39,051 nt of DNA from UBA7803 sp041686955 (GCA_041686955.1 JAWLCV010000039.1:1-39051); one strand, 5' to 3'. Counted from the stretch's first letter, positions 1-8,176 are shown. Notes: generated by a model from the letters alone, not told the origin. Made by a program: numbers and translations.

Positions 1-1
1 C

Positions 2-1369
2 ATCGACTGGGGCGCCATCAATCAGCCCATCGCACCGGAGGTGTTCGACGCCCTGTGGGATCGGGTGCAGGTCTACCTGGACGACCAGGACACCTTCCTG
101 TCGCACCTGCACGTGGGTGCCGATCCGGAGCACTACCTGCCCGTGGAGGTGACCACGGAGACGGCCTGGCACGCGCTGTTCGGCCGCGCCCTGTTCATCA
201 CCCCCGAGCACTACAACCCCCACAAGAAGGAAGTCTGGCAGGTGGTGAACGCGCCGGGCTTCGTCTGCGACCCGGCACGCGACGGCACCAACAGCGACGG
301 CACGGTGATGATCAACTTCGCCCGGCGGCGGGTGCTGCTGGCGGGCATGCGTTACGCCGGCGAGATGAAGAAGGCCATGTTCTCGGTGCTGAACTTCCTG
401 CTGCCCGAGAAGGACGTGCTGCCCATGCACTGCTCCGCCAACATGGGCGACGACGGTGACGTCACCCTGTTCTTCGGTCTGTCGGGCACCGGCAAGACCA
501 CCCTGTCGGCGGATCCCGCGCGCCTGCTCATCGGCGACGACGAGCACGGCTGGGGCAAGGGCACGGTGTTCAACTTCGAGGGCGGCTGCTACGCCAAGTG
601 CATCAACCTCTCCCGCGAGAACGAGCCCATGATCTGGGACGCCATCGGTTTCGGCGCCATCGTCGAGAACGTGGTGATCGATCCGCACACCCGGGTGCCG
701 GACTACAGCGACGCGAGCCTCACCGAGAACACCCGGGCCTGCTACTCGCGGGATGCCATCGAAGCCAAGGTGCCGGAGAACCGGGGCGGCGAGCCGAACC
801 GCATCATCTTCCTCACCTGTGACGTCAGCGGGGTGCTGCCGCCGGTGTCGATCCTGTCCAAGGAAGCCGCCGCGTATCACTTCCTGTCCGGCTACACCGC
901 CCAGGTGGGCTCCACCGAGGTGGGCTCCACGGAGCCGTACAAGGCCACCTTCTCCACCTGCTTCGGCGCGCCGTTCTTCCCGCGGCCGGCCGGCGTGTAT
1001 GCCGATCTGCTGATGAAGCGCATCGACGATTTCGGCTCCGAGGTGTTCCTGGTGAACACCGGCTGGACGGGCGGCGGCTACGGCGTGGGGGAGCGGTTCA
1101 GCATCCCCACCACCCGGGCCATCATCACGGCGATTCAGTCGGGGGCCCTGGACGGGGTGACCATCGAGCACCTGCCCGGGCTCAACCTGACCATTCCCAA
1201 GGCGGTGCCGGGGGTCGACCATCATCTGCTGAATCCGCGCCACACCTGGGGCGACAAGGCGGCCTACGACGAGGCGGCCCGCAGCCTGATCGCCAAGTTC
1301 ACCGAGAACTTCGCGAAGTTCGACGTCAGCCAGGCCGTCGTCGACGCTGGCCCGTCGCAGGATTTCTAG
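2..1369 (+). CDS. pckA: Phosphoenolpyruvate carboxykinase (ATP), 5'-truncated by window edge
   Basis: The frame is open from base 2, so the start lies outside the window and roughly 80 N-terminal residues are missing compared with the ~540-residue E. coli enzyme. PckA converts oxaloacetate and ATP to phosphoenolpyruvate, CO2 and ADP in the cytosol, the entry step of gluconeogenesis. Visible hallmarks are YAGEMKK (about 355-375), the phosphate-binding loop GLSGTGKTTLS (about 475-510), the metal-binding GDDEHGW (about 533-555) and FNFEGGCYAK just after it. An internal GTG at 41 could look like a start but falls inside the conserved fold. gshA follows after 32 bp. Identification is secure; the isozyme is ATP-type because of these motifs. 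Confidence 0.97.
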   Translation: MDWGAINQPIAPEVFDALWDRVQVYLDDQDTFLSHLHVGADPEHYLPVEVTTETAWHALFGRALFITPEHYNPHKKEVWQVVNAPGFVCDPARDGTNSDGTVMINFARRRVLLAGMRYAGEMKKAMFSVLNFLLPEKDVLPMHCSANMGDDGDVTLFFGLSGTGKTTLSADPARLLIGDDEHGWGKGTVFNFEGGCYAKCINLSRENEPMIWDAIGFGAIVENVVIDPHTRVPDYSDASLTENTRACYSRDAIEAKVPENRGGEPNRIIFLTCDVSGVLPPVSILSKEAAAYHFLSGYTAQVGSTEVGSTEPYKATFSTCFGAPFFPRPAGVYADLLMKRIDDFGSEVFLVNTGWTGGGYGVGERFSIPTTRAIITAIQSGALDGVTIEHLPGLNLTIPKAVPGVDHHLLNPRHTWGDKAAYDEAARSLIAKFTENFAKFDVSQAVVDAGPSQDF

Positions 1370-1401
1370 CTAACCTGGCGCACCACTTCGGGAACTCGGC
1401 C

Positions 1402-2973
1402 ATGGCCGAAACCGCCAAACCCGTGGCGCCGGACATTCTGCGAGCGCTGGAAGCGAGCAGTCCCGTGCTGCGGGGCCTCAGACGAGGTATCGAGAAGGAG
1501 AGCCTGCGGGTGAACCTGGACGGCACCCTGTCGCGGCGGGCCCATCCGCCGTGCCTGGGCTCGCCCCTGACCCACCCCCACATCACCACCGACTTCTCCG
1601 AGGCCCAGGTCGAGCTCATCACCGACGTGCACGGCTCCCCCCAGGGGGCCCTCGGTCAGCTCGAGGACGTACACCGCTTCGTCTACCGCGGCATCGACGA
1701 CGAGCTGTTGTGGACCGCCAGCATGCCCTGCGTGCTCGGCGCCGACGACGAGATCCCGGTGGGCCAATACGGCAGCTCCAACATCGGCGTGGCGAAGACC
1801 GTGTACCGCCTGGGGCTGGGGCACCGGTACGGCCGGCTGATGCAGACGATTTCCGGCATCCACTACAACTTTTCGGTGCCGGACGAGTTCTGGCCGGTGC
1901 TGGCCGCGGCGGTGGGGGCGCAGCCGGATCAGGCGTTTCGCACCACCAGCTACTTCGCGCTGATCCGCAACTTCCGGCGCTTCTCGTGGCTGCTCATCTA
2001 TCTGTTCGGCGCCTCGCCCGCGCTGTGCAAGTCGTTCGTCAAGGACCGGCCCCACGCGCTGGAATGCTTCGACGAAGGCTCCTTGTACTTGCCCCATGCC
2101 ACCTCGCTGCGGATGGGGCGGCTCGGCTACCAGAGCGACGCCCAGAGCCGGCTGCACATCTCCTACAACTCCCTGGAGTCGTACACCCGGTCCATGCACC
2201 AGGCGCTGACGGAATCCTATCCCCCGTATCAGGCCATCGGCGTGAAGGTGGATGGCGAGTACCGCCAGCTCAACACCTCGCTTTTGCAGATCGAGAACGA
2301 GTTCTACGGCACCATCCGCCCGAAGCAGCCGGTGCGCCCGGGGGAGCGGCCCATCCGGGCCCTGCGCGAGCGCGGCGTCGAGTACGTGGAGGTGCGCTGC
2401 CTGGACCTCAATCCGTTCCTCCACGTGGGCATCGACGTGCCGCAGATGCGGTTCCTCGACACCTTCCTGCTGTACTGTCTGCTCGCCGGGAGTCCCCCGG
2501 ACAGCCGGGAGGAGAGCCGGATCATGGGCGAGAACCAGCTACGGGTGGTGGAGCAGGGCCGGCAGCCCGGCCTCGAGCTCGTGCGCGACGGCGGCGCGGT
2601 GACCCGCGAGGCCTGGTCCGAGGAGATCCTGGACGCCTGCCGGCCCCTGGCGGAGCTCCTCGACCGGGCTCACGGCGGTCGCTCCTATGCCCGCGCCTGG
2701 GAGGAGCAGCGCCGCAAGGTGACGGAGCCCGACCTCACGCCGTCGGCGCGCATGCTCGAGATCATGTCCGGCCAGGGCATCCCCTTCTTCCGCTTCGCCA
2801 TGAACCAGTCCATCGCCCACAAGGGCTATTTTCAGGAGCATCCGCTGCCGCCCGACCAGCTCGCCAACTACGAGGCCGAGGCCCGTGCGTCGCTGGACGC
2901 CCAGGCCCGGGTGGAGGCGGAAGACACCGTGGATTTCGATACCTTCCTGCACCAATACCTCGCGGTCGGCTGA
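1402..2973 (+). CDS. gshA: Glutamate--cysteine ligase, proteobacterial type 1
   Basis: 523 residues, close to the ~520 of E. coli GshA. It joins glutamate and cysteine with ATP to give gamma-glutamylcysteine, the first and rate-setting step of glutathione synthesis in the cytosol. The N-terminal GIEKESLRV motif (residues ~30-38), the TDFSEAQVELIT segment (~64-75) and the YNFSVPD stretch (~155-161) are characteristic of the family. The ATG at 1402 has only a weak GGGAA element upstream, but it gives the expected N-terminal length. It lies 32 bp after pckA and 19 bp before acpH on the same strand, so co-transcription is plausible. gshB is not in the window. Confidence 0.96.
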   Translation: MAETAKPVAPDILRALEASSPVLRGLRRGIEKESLRVNLDGTLSRRAHPPCLGSPLTHPHITTDFSEAQVELITDVHGSPQGALGQLEDVHRFVYRGIDDELLWTASMPCVLGADDEIPVGQYGSSNIGVAKTVYRLGLGHRYGRLMQTISGIHYNFSVPDEFWPVLAAAVGAQPDQAFRTTSYFALIRNFRRFSWLLIYLFGASPALCKSFVKDRPHALECFDEGSLYLPHATSLRMGRLGYQSDAQSRLHISYNSLESYTRSMHQALTESYPPYQAIGVKVDGEYRQLNTSLLQIENEFYGTIRPKQPVRPGERPIRALRERGVEYVEVRCLDLNPFLHVGIDVPQMRFLDTFLLYCLLAGSPPDSREESRIMGENQLRVVEQGRQPGLELVRDGGAVTREAWSEEILDACRPLAELLDRAHGGRSYARAWEEQRRKVTEPDLTPSARMLEIMSGQGIPFFRFAMNQSIAHKGYFQEHPLPPDQLANYEAEARASLDAQARVEAEDTVDFDTFLHQYLAVG

Positions 2974-2992
2974 GCCGCCGCGGCCGTTGCCC

Positions 2993-3607
2993 ATGAACTT
3001 TCTCGCTCACTGCGCCATTCCCCGCGGCGCCCTGGACGACGCCCACCCGGACCTGGTGGCCGGCGGCTTCGCCGGGGACTTCATCAAGGGGCCCGTGCCG
3101 GACTCGCTGCCCGAGCACCTCGCCCTGGGCGTGCGCCTGCACCGCCGCATCGACGCCTACAGCAACCAGCACCCGGGTATCCGCGCGAGCTGCGACCGGT
3201 TCCCGCCCCACCTGCGCCGGTTCGCCCCCATCTTCGTGGACGTCATCGCCGACCATCTGCTGGCCCGGCACTGGGAACGCTATCACGCGCAACCCCTCAC
3301 CGCCTTCAGCCGCGACGCGTACGCGGCCATCCGGCCGCACGTGGGACGCCTGTCCGCGGAGGGTCAGCGCTTCTACCGGGTGATGACGGAGCACGACCTG
3401 CTTGCCGGCTACCGGGCGGCCGCGGCGATGCAGCGGGGACTGGAGTCGGTGGTCCGGCGGCTGAAGCGGCCGGTGGCGGCGGACGATCTGGAGGCCGTGG
3501 TGACCGCGCGCCTGCCGGCGCTGGAAGCGGACTTTCTGGCCTATTACCCGGACCTGGTGGACCACGCCGCCCGCTGGCTCGAGGACAGCCTCAGCGCTGG
3601 ACGATGA
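2993..3607 (+). CDS. acpH: Acyl carrier protein phosphodiesterase (AcpH-like)
   Basis: 204 residues starting MNFLAH, the characteristic start of the ACP phosphodiesterase family (about 193 residues in E. coli). The enzyme removes the 4'-phosphopantetheine arm from holo-ACP, giving apo-ACP. Family marks are the GGFAGDFIKG segment near residues 22-32, LHRRIDAY near 46-53, and a later stretch of HD-like residues around DVIADHLLARHW. The frame is open further upstream into gshA, but homology starts at this ATG, 19 bp after the gshA stop. Its last 17 bp overlap the convergent FliL-like gene. The function is inferred from family resemblance. Confidence 0.88.
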   Translation: MNFLAHCAIPRGALDDAHPDLVAGGFAGDFIKGPVPDSLPEHLALGVRLHRRIDAYSNQHPGIRASCDRFPPHLRRFAPIFVDVIADHLLARHWERYHAQPLTAFSRDAYAAIRPHVGRLSAEGQRFYRVMTEHDLLAGYRAAAAMQRGLESVVRRLKRPVAADDLEAVVTARLPALEADFLAYYPDLVDHAARWLEDSLSAGR

Positions 3608-4025
3608 AGTTGGTGAACAGCACGTCCTCCACGCAGGGCTCGCCCTCCTCCGCCTGAAGGATGCTGCGGATCTCGGCCAGCGCCTCGGCGCGGATGCCTT
3701 CGCGGCCGTTGCTGCTGGAGACCGTTCCCTCGTCCTGCCGCGAGAGCAGCAGCACCAGGGCGTTACGCAGTGCCGGCAGGTGATGGCGCGCGGCTTCCGC
3801 GGCGGCGGGGTCGGTGACCCGCAGCGTCACATCGGCCTTCAGGTACTGCAGGCGCCCTTCGCGGGGACCACCGAAGTTGAGAACGAAGGAAGGCTCCAGG
3901 GGCACGTAGGGCGCCCCACCGGCCGCGGCGGGCACCCCGGCGGGCGCGCCTTCCGCAGAGTGCGCCGCAGCGCCGACGGCCAGGAGCGCCACCAGCGCCG
4001 ACGGCAGGGCACGATTACTGGCCAT
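3591..4025 (-). CDS. Exported FliL-family protein
   Basis: 144 residues. The N-terminus (residues ~7-25) is hydrophobic, Ala-rich and ends AHSAEG, which looks like a cleavable signal peptide rather than the single transmembrane anchor of true FliL. The rest matches the FliL domain: YVPLEP near residue 40, a LQYLKADVTLRV strand, a helix with HLPALRNALVLLLS, and the terminal VEDVLFTNFIVQ. FliL proper sits around flagellar stators. No flagellar genes are nearby, so this is probably a stand-alone periplasmic paralogue of unknown role. The ATG at 4025 is chosen over a GTG at 4037 because GGAGA stands six bases upstream of it. It overlaps the acpH 3' end by 17 bp. Confidence 0.82.
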   Translation of the reverse strand: MASNRALPSALVALLAVGAAAHSAEGAPAGVPAAAGGAPYVPLEPSFVLNFGGPREGRLQYLKADVTLRVTDPAAAEAARHHLPALRNALVLLLSRQDEGTVSSSNGREGIRAEALAEIRSILQAEEGEPCVEDVLFTNFIVQR

Positions 4026-4060
4026 GGTCGTCTCCACCGGGAATCATCTGGAAAGGATAG

Positions 4061-4088
4061 TTGACGCTACCCGCCCGGCCAGTAACCT
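4061..4088 (+). promoter_or_regulatory. Candidate sigma-70 promoter for the quinone oxidoreductase gene
   Basis: TTGACG at 4061-4066 (five of six consensus bases) is followed after 16 bp by TAACCT at 4083-4088, a weak -10. It lies in the 89-bp divergent space between the FliL-like gene and the oxidoreductase, 26 bp upstream of the chosen ATG. The call rests on sequence resemblance only. Confidence 0.35.
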
Positions 4089-4114
4089 TGCGGTGTTTTT
4101 CGAGGAGACCTGCC

Positions 4115-5092
4115 ATGAAAGCCGTCCTGTGCAAGGCGTTCGGGCCACCGGAGAGCCTGGTTCTCGAGGAGGTGGCTTCCCCGGTGCCCGCCGCCGGCGA
4201 GGTGCTGGTGGACGTTCACGCCGCGGCGCTCAATTTCCCGGACGTGCTGATGATTCAGGGCAAATACCAGAGCCAGCCGCCGTTCCCCTTCGCGCCGGGC
4301 GGCGAGATCGCCGGCACCGTCGCTGCCCTCGGTGACGGCGTGGAGGGCTTCGAGGTGGGCGAGCGGGTGTTCGCAGGCATCGGCTTCGGCGGCTTCGCCG
4401 AGCAGGTGGCCATGAAGGCGCGGGGGCTGCGGCGGATCCCCGAGGGCATGAGCTTCCAGCAGGCCTCCGGCATCAGCACCACCTACGGCACCTCCTATTA
4501 TGCGCTGAAGCAGCGGGCCGCCCTGCAGCCCGGCGAGACCCTGCTGGTGCTCGGGGCCGCCGGGGGCGTGGGCCTGGCCGCGGTGGAGCTCGGCCGCGCC
4601 ATGGGCGCCCGGGTCATCGCCGCCGCCAGCAGCGACGAGAAGCTGGCGGTAGCCCGGGAGGCCGGCGCCCACGAGCTCGTCAACTACGCCGACGGCGAGC
4701 TGAAGGAGAAGGTCAAGGCGCTCACCGGCGGCAAGGGCGCCGACGTGATCTACGACCCGGTGGGCGGCGCGCTGTTCGACCAGGTGATGCGCAGCATCAA
4801 CTGGTACGGCCGCGTGCTGGTGATCGGCTTCGCCGCCGGGGACATTCCCAAGGTGCCCATCAACCTGATCCTGTTGAAGAGTTGCCAGGTGGTGGGCGTG
4901 TTCTACGGCGCCTGGTCGGCGCGGTGCCCGGACGAGGCCGCCGGCAACTTCCAGGAGATCCTCGAGCTGTACCGCGAAGGCAGGATCAAGCCGCTGGTGG
5001 GCGCGGAGTACCCGCTGTCCGAATACGCCGAGGCCATGCGCTGCCTGATGGAGCGGCGGGCCATCGGCAAAGTAGTGGTGAACGTCCGATGA
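4115..5092 (+). CDS. NADPH:quinone oxidoreductase, zinc-independent MDR family
   Basis: 325 residues of the medium-chain dehydrogenase/reductase superfamily, quinone oxidoreductase branch. The N-terminal GroES-like half contains AALNFPDVLMIQGKY and PGGEIAG. The Rossmann half has the nucleotide site GAAGGVGLAAVELGR (about residues 147-161). The zinc-ligand cysteines of alcohol dehydrogenases are absent. It probably reduces quinones or enones with NADPH in the cytosol; the true substrate cannot be read. The ATG at 4115 has GAGGAG at 4102-4107 and matches the family start. Upstream in-frame TTG at 4061 is the promoter -35. The stop overlaps the dsbB ATG (ATGA), indicating translational coupling. 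Confidence 0.9.
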   Translation: MKAVLCKAFGPPESLVLEEVASPVPAAGEVLVDVHAAALNFPDVLMIQGKYQSQPPFPFAPGGEIAGTVAALGDGVEGFEVGERVFAGIGFGGFAEQVAMKARGLRRIPEGMSFQQASGISTTYGTSYYALKQRAALQPGETLLVLGAAGGVGLAAVELGRAMGARVIAAASSDEKLAVAREAGAHELVNYADGELKEKVKALTGGKGADVIYDPVGGALFDQVMRSINWYGRVLVIGFAAGDIPKVPINLILLKSCQVVGVFYGAWSARCPDEAAGNFQEILELYREGRIKPLVGAEYPLSEYAEAMRCLMERRAIGKVVVNVR

Positions 5093-5610
5093 CCGCACCG
5101 CGAGACAGCCGCGCGGCGGAACTGTTCGAGCCAACCGCCGGGAACCTGGCGCTGTGGAGCCTGGGGCTGATGGGCGTGCTGCTGTTCGGCGCCCTCGTGA
5201 TGGAGCACCGCCTCGACCAGGTTCCGTGCCCGCTCTGCCTGATGCAACGGGTCTGGTTCTTCATCGCCGGGCTGTGCGTGGTGGCCGGCCTGCTGCACGA
5301 TCCGCGCTGGGGCATCTATCCCCTGCTGACCATGCTGGCCGCCCTGGTCGGCGGCGGCTTCGCCATGCGCCATCTTTACCTGCAGAGCCTGCCGGAGGAT
5401 CAGGTGCCCGCCTGTGGCCCTGACATCGACTACATGATCGACGCCTTTCCCTTGAGCGAGGTCCTCGCCGCCATGACCCGGGGCACCGGGGACTGCGCGG
5501 CGGCGGCCCCGGGACCGTTCGGCGTGCCGCTGCCCGTGTGGGCGCTCTTGGGTTTCGCCGCCGTCATCCTGCTCAGCGTGCTGCAGCTTCGGGCCGGCAA
5601 CCGGGTCTGA
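5089..5610 (+). CDS. dsbB: Disulfide bond formation protein DsbB
   Basis: 173 residues with four hydrophobic helices, as expected of DsbB. This inner-membrane protein reoxidises DsbA and passes electrons to quinones. The first periplasmic cysteine pair is CPLC (C47, C50), preceded by VP and followed by LMQR as in the family. The second pair is C109 and C136 in the loop between helices 3 and 4. The ATG overlaps the stop of the quinone oxidoreductase, an intriguing pairing given that DsbB uses quinone, though no direct link is shown. rsd follows; the dsbB-rsd neighbourhood is also seen in Pseudomonas (dsbH-algQ, from memory). Confidence 0.94.
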   Translation: MTAPRDSRAAELFEPTAGNLALWSLGLMGVLLFGALVMEHRLDQVPCPLCLMQRVWFFIAGLCVVAGLLHDPRWGIYPLLTMLAALVGGGFAMRHLYLQSLPEDQVPACGPDIDYMIDAFPLSEVLAAMTRGTGDCAAAAPGPFGVPLPVWALLGFAAVILLSVLQLRAGNRV

Positions 5611-5676
5611 CCCCCCGCAACTGGCGTAATGTGGCTCCGTTGCTATCTTTCCTGGAAAAACCGGAAGGGGATTTCC

Positions 5677-6102
5677 ATGGCTCTCGCGACTCCTGCAAGC
5701 AACGACCTGGCCACCGCCACCGCCAACGGCTACTTCCTGCACGCCGACCAGACCTTCGGCGAGTGCCGGCAGCGCCTGATCAGCTATCTCATCAAGCTGA
5801 ACCAGGCGCTGAACGACGACCTGGTGGATCTCTCCCAGGCGTTGCTGTCGCGCTTCTGCGATTCGCTGGTGGATTACCTCTCTGCCGGGCACTTCCGGGT
5901 GTTCCAGCGCCTGTCCCTGCCCGCCCGCAGCTACGCCGTCATCGAGGCCACCACCCAGGCGGGCATGGCCTTCAACGACCGCTTCGGCGAGGTGGAGAAC
6001 GTCCGTCTCTCCGAGGTGAAGAACGCGCTGGAGCAGATCGCCCGCATGCTGAGCACCCGCTTCGAGCTGGAAGACGAGCTGCTCCACGCCGAGCCTCACT
6101 GA
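5677..6102 (+). CDS. rsd: Rsd/AlgQ family anti-sigma-70 regulator
   Basis: 141 residues. The segment FCDSLVDYLSAGHFRVFQR (residues ~65-83) closely matches the core of E. coli Rsd and Pseudomonas AlgQ, and the C-terminal RFELEDELL is also conserved. Rsd binds the housekeeping sigma-70 in stationary phase and shifts RNA polymerase toward alternative sigma factors; AlgQ also affects alginate genes. The ATG at 5677 has GGAAGGGG eight bases upstream; an earlier in-frame ATG at 5629 has no such site and encodes residues unlike the family. A weak extended -10 (TGCTATCTT, 5641-5649) lies in the 66-bp gap after dsbB. Confidence 0.9.
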   Translation: MALATPASNDLATATANGYFLHADQTFGECRQRLISYLIKLNQALNDDLVDLSQALLSRFCDSLVDYLSAGHFRVFQRLSLPARSYAVIEATTQAGMAFNDRFGEVENVRLSEVKNALEQIARMLSTRFELEDELLHAEPH

Positions 6103-6111
6103 CCGCACCCC

Positions 6112-7083
6112 ATGGGCACCCCGAGCCTCCGCCTGGCGGTGTGGCTGCTCGCCTCGGCCGTGCTCTCGGGCTGCAGCGACGCCCGGGGCCCGAGCACCAG
6201 CTACCCGGTGGCGGCCCAGGGGCTGTTCGCGGGCGCCCTCTCCGAGACTTCCGATCTGGCCCTGGTGGGATCGGTGAATCACGGCGGCAGCCTGTGGCGC
6301 ACCGCTGAGCAGGCGCGCCTGTTCGGCTGGAACCACCGGCCCGGCGAGTTCTCGCCCCTGGTGGCCGCCGGCTTCTCGCCGGACGGCAGCCGCGCCGTCA
6401 CCGCGGACCCCCGGACGCTCGTGATCTGGGACACGGGCACGGGGGAATCACTCGCCTACTGGACCACTCCCGGCACCGCGCTGGACGTGGCGCTGGCACG
6501 GGACGGCCGGCGCGTGCTGCTCGGGCTCGAGGACCACACGGCCGTGCTGTTCGATGCCGAAACCGGCGCTCACCTGACTACCCTGCTGCACCGGGGCGCG
6601 GTCAACGCGGTGGCGCTCTCCGCCGATGGCCGCTGGGCGCTCACCGGCAGCGACGACTTCAACGCCACCCTGTGGAACGCCGCCACCGGGGACCGGGTGC
6701 ATACGCTCGAGCACGACAACCCCGTGCGGGCGGTGGCGCTGTCGGCCGAGGGGCGGTACGCCTTCACCGCCGCGCGCAGCAGCTTCGTCGGCGTCTGGAA
6801 CGGCGCCAGCGGCGAGCGCCTGCTGACCATCTCGGAGCGGGACCCGGGGGTGACCAGTGCCCGGTTCTCCGCCGACGAGCGCCATCTGCTGGTGGGCTAC
6901 TTCAACCGCGCCGTGGAGCTGTGGGACCTGGCGGCGGGCCGGCGCCTCGAGCGCTGGGAGTTCGGCGTACGGCGTTCCCGGGACCCCCGCAGCGGCGTGC
7001 TGGCAGTGGGCTTCGGCGCTGCGCCAGGCCGCTACTACGCCCTGGCCGGCGACGGCCGGATGCTGGAGCTGCATGGCTCCTGA
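6112..7083 (+). CDS. WD40-like repeat lipoprotein
   Basis: 323 residues. The N-terminus carries a lipoprotein signal with lipobox LSGC (C21) and Ser at +2, so outer-membrane retention is expected. The remainder is a run of about six degenerate WD40/beta-propeller units, each ending in variants of LVIWDT, AVLFDA, ATLWNA, FVGVWN or AVELWDL, with intervening AVALSADGRWALTGS-type strands. No catalytic motif is visible; propellers of this sort usually bind proteins. It starts 9 bp after rsd without a clear ribosome site, so it is likely read from the same message. Function unknown; a periplasm-facing scaffold or assembly factor is the most one can infer. Confidence 0.85.
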   Translation: MGTPSLRLAVWLLASAVLSGCSDARGPSTSYPVAAQGLFAGALSETSDLALVGSVNHGGSLWRTAEQARLFGWNHRPGEFSPLVAAGFSPDGSRAVTADPRTLVIWDTGTGESLAYWTTPGTALDVALARDGRRVLLGLEDHTAVLFDAETGAHLTTLLHRGAVNAVALSADGRWALTGSDDFNATLWNAATGDRVHTLEHDNPVRAVALSAEGRYAFTAARSSFVGVWNGASGERLLTISERDPGVTSARFSADERHLLVGYFNRAVELWDLAAGRRLERWEFGVRRSRDPRSGVLAVGFGAAPGRYYALAGDGRMLELHGS

Positions 7084-7144
7084 TCCGCCCCCTCGCATCC
7101 CGGCGCATCCGAACTAAGCTTGTAACAGCCGGAATCGGGTGTGC

Positions 7145-7174
7145 TGGAGATCGCGGAACGGCCGGTGGTATAGT
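7145..7174 (+). promoter_or_regulatory. Candidate promoter for parA-like gene
   Basis: TGGAGA (7145-7150) and TATAGT (7169-7174) are separated by 18 bp, and the -10 is extended by TGG at 7166-7168. This would start transcription near 7181, giving a leader of about 200 nt before the ParA ATG. The call rests on sequence resemblance only. Confidence 0.4.
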
Positions 7175-7279
7175 TCGGCGTCAGTCGGTCTCCGCCCAGC
7201 AGACGCGCCGCGGTTTCGGCGTTTCGACGTACAACCACATATCAGGGCGACGAACGGGATCCGACGCGGGGGTGCGGCC

Positions 7280-7293
7280 GCGCCGATCGGCGC
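7280..7293. repeat. Perfect 14-bp palindrome in the parA leader
   Basis: GCGCCGATCGGCGC is its own reverse complement, centred on GATC. It lies about 100 bp upstream of the orphan ParA start and downstream of the candidate promoter, so it could be an operator, or a hairpin in the leader. It does not resemble the ParB site TGTTTCACGTGAAACA. Perfect 14-mers of this base composition can occur by chance in such GC-rich DNA. Confidence 0.4.
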
Positions 7294-7384
7294 CGGTTGC
7301 AGACGAAAGGTACGGGAACTTCGCACTCGGCCGAGCCAGAGGCCTTCCTCGAGTGTCGAGGGCTCTCATCAGGGGCTGCAGGAC

Positions 7385-8140
7385 ATGGACCCACAAGCAC
7401 GCCGCATACTCGTCATCAATGGCAAGGGGGGCTGCGGCAAGACCACCATCGCCACCAACCTGGCCGTGGCGTACGCCAGCGCCGACCACGTGGTCGCCCT
7501 GATGGACAACGACCCCCAGGGCTCGAGCACCTACTGGGCGGAGCAACGGAACCCGGGGCTGCCGAACGTGCACCTCATCGCCGCCCACCGCCGCTCCAGC
7601 ATGTATCAGACCCAGGCGTTCCAGAACCGCCTGCCGCCGGACGTCAGCCGGATCATCGTCGACGGCCACTCCAACGCCCGCGACCGCGACCTCGAGCTGC
7701 TTCTCAAGCAGACCGACGTGGTGCTGGTGCCGCTGCAGCCCTCCTCCATCGACATTCAGGCGGGGAGCCGTTTCATCACCGAGCTGGTAACGCACCGGGC
7801 CTACCGGGCGGCGCCGCGGCCTCTGGGGGTCATCGCCAACCGGGTGCAGCCGAACACAGAGACCCACGCCAAGCTGCAGCACTTTCTGGCCTGCCTGGAC
7901 GTCCCCACGGTGGCCACCTTCCGCGACAGCCCCGTCTACATGGAGGCGGCCGAGGTCGGCAAGGGGGTCGTGGACATGACGGAATCCCGCGCCGCCCGCA
8001 AGGAGACGCCGGCGTGGTGGGGGCTCATGCGCTGGATCGATGCCCAGCCGAAGGTGGCCGACGTGACGCTGCGGAACCTGCGGGTGGAGCCGAGGGCCGC
8101 ATCCCGCAAGCCGCCGGCAGACAGGACTCTGCGCGCCTGA
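7385..8140 (+). CDS. Orphan ParA/MinD-type ATPase
   Basis: 251 residues. The deviant Walker A box NGKGGCGKTTIATNLA (residues ~12-27) with the signature lysine identifies the ParA/MinD class, whose members dimerise on ATP and pattern DNA, polar complexes or flagella. DNDPQGSS follows near 45. The Walker B/switch region reads VDGHSN instead of the usual DTPP or DSPA, an unusual change. No ParB or parS is adjacent; the neighbours are a WD40-like lipoprotein and yheS. The ATG at 7385 begins the similarity; upstream sequence in the same frame is unlike the family. The C-terminal ~30 residues are basic and Pro/Ala/Arg-rich. The cargo is unknown. Confidence 0.85.
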   Translation: MDPQARRILVINGKGGCGKTTIATNLAVAYASADHVVALMDNDPQGSSTYWAEQRNPGLPNVHLIAAHRRSSMYQTQAFQNRLPPDVSRIIVDGHSNARDRDLELLLKQTDVVLVPLQPSSIDIQAGSRFITELVTHRAYRAAPRPLGVIANRVQPNTETHAKLQHFLACLDVPTVATFRDSPVYMEAAEVGKGVVDMTESRAARKETPAWWGLMRWIDAQPKVADVTLRNLRVEPRAASRKPPADRTLRA

Positions 8141-8176
8141 GCCACCGCCCGGTACCCCCGGGCCGCACCGGACATC

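Larger units (their letters stand above)
7084..7384. other. 301-bp non-coding stretch upstream of the ParA gene
   Basis: No start codon with plausible coding appears here. It holds a promoter candidate (7145-7174), a perfect 14-bp palindrome (7280-7293) and a short perfect hairpin CCTCGA-GTG-TCGAGG (7347-7361). A frame that is open through the stretch into parA lacks ParA similarity before the ATG at 7385. It probably forms a leader of about 200 nt. Confidence 0.6.

Noticed and set aside
899..935. Five-residue VGSTE direct duplication in PckA
   Set aside because: E. coli PckA has a comparable AGTERGITEP stretch in this place, so it is not a recent duplication or an assembly error.
7347..7361. 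CCTCGA-GTG-TCGAGG hairpin as a terminator
   Set aside because: Only a 6-bp stem with a three-base loop, no U-tract, and within the leader of parA; listed only as part of the non-coding stretch.
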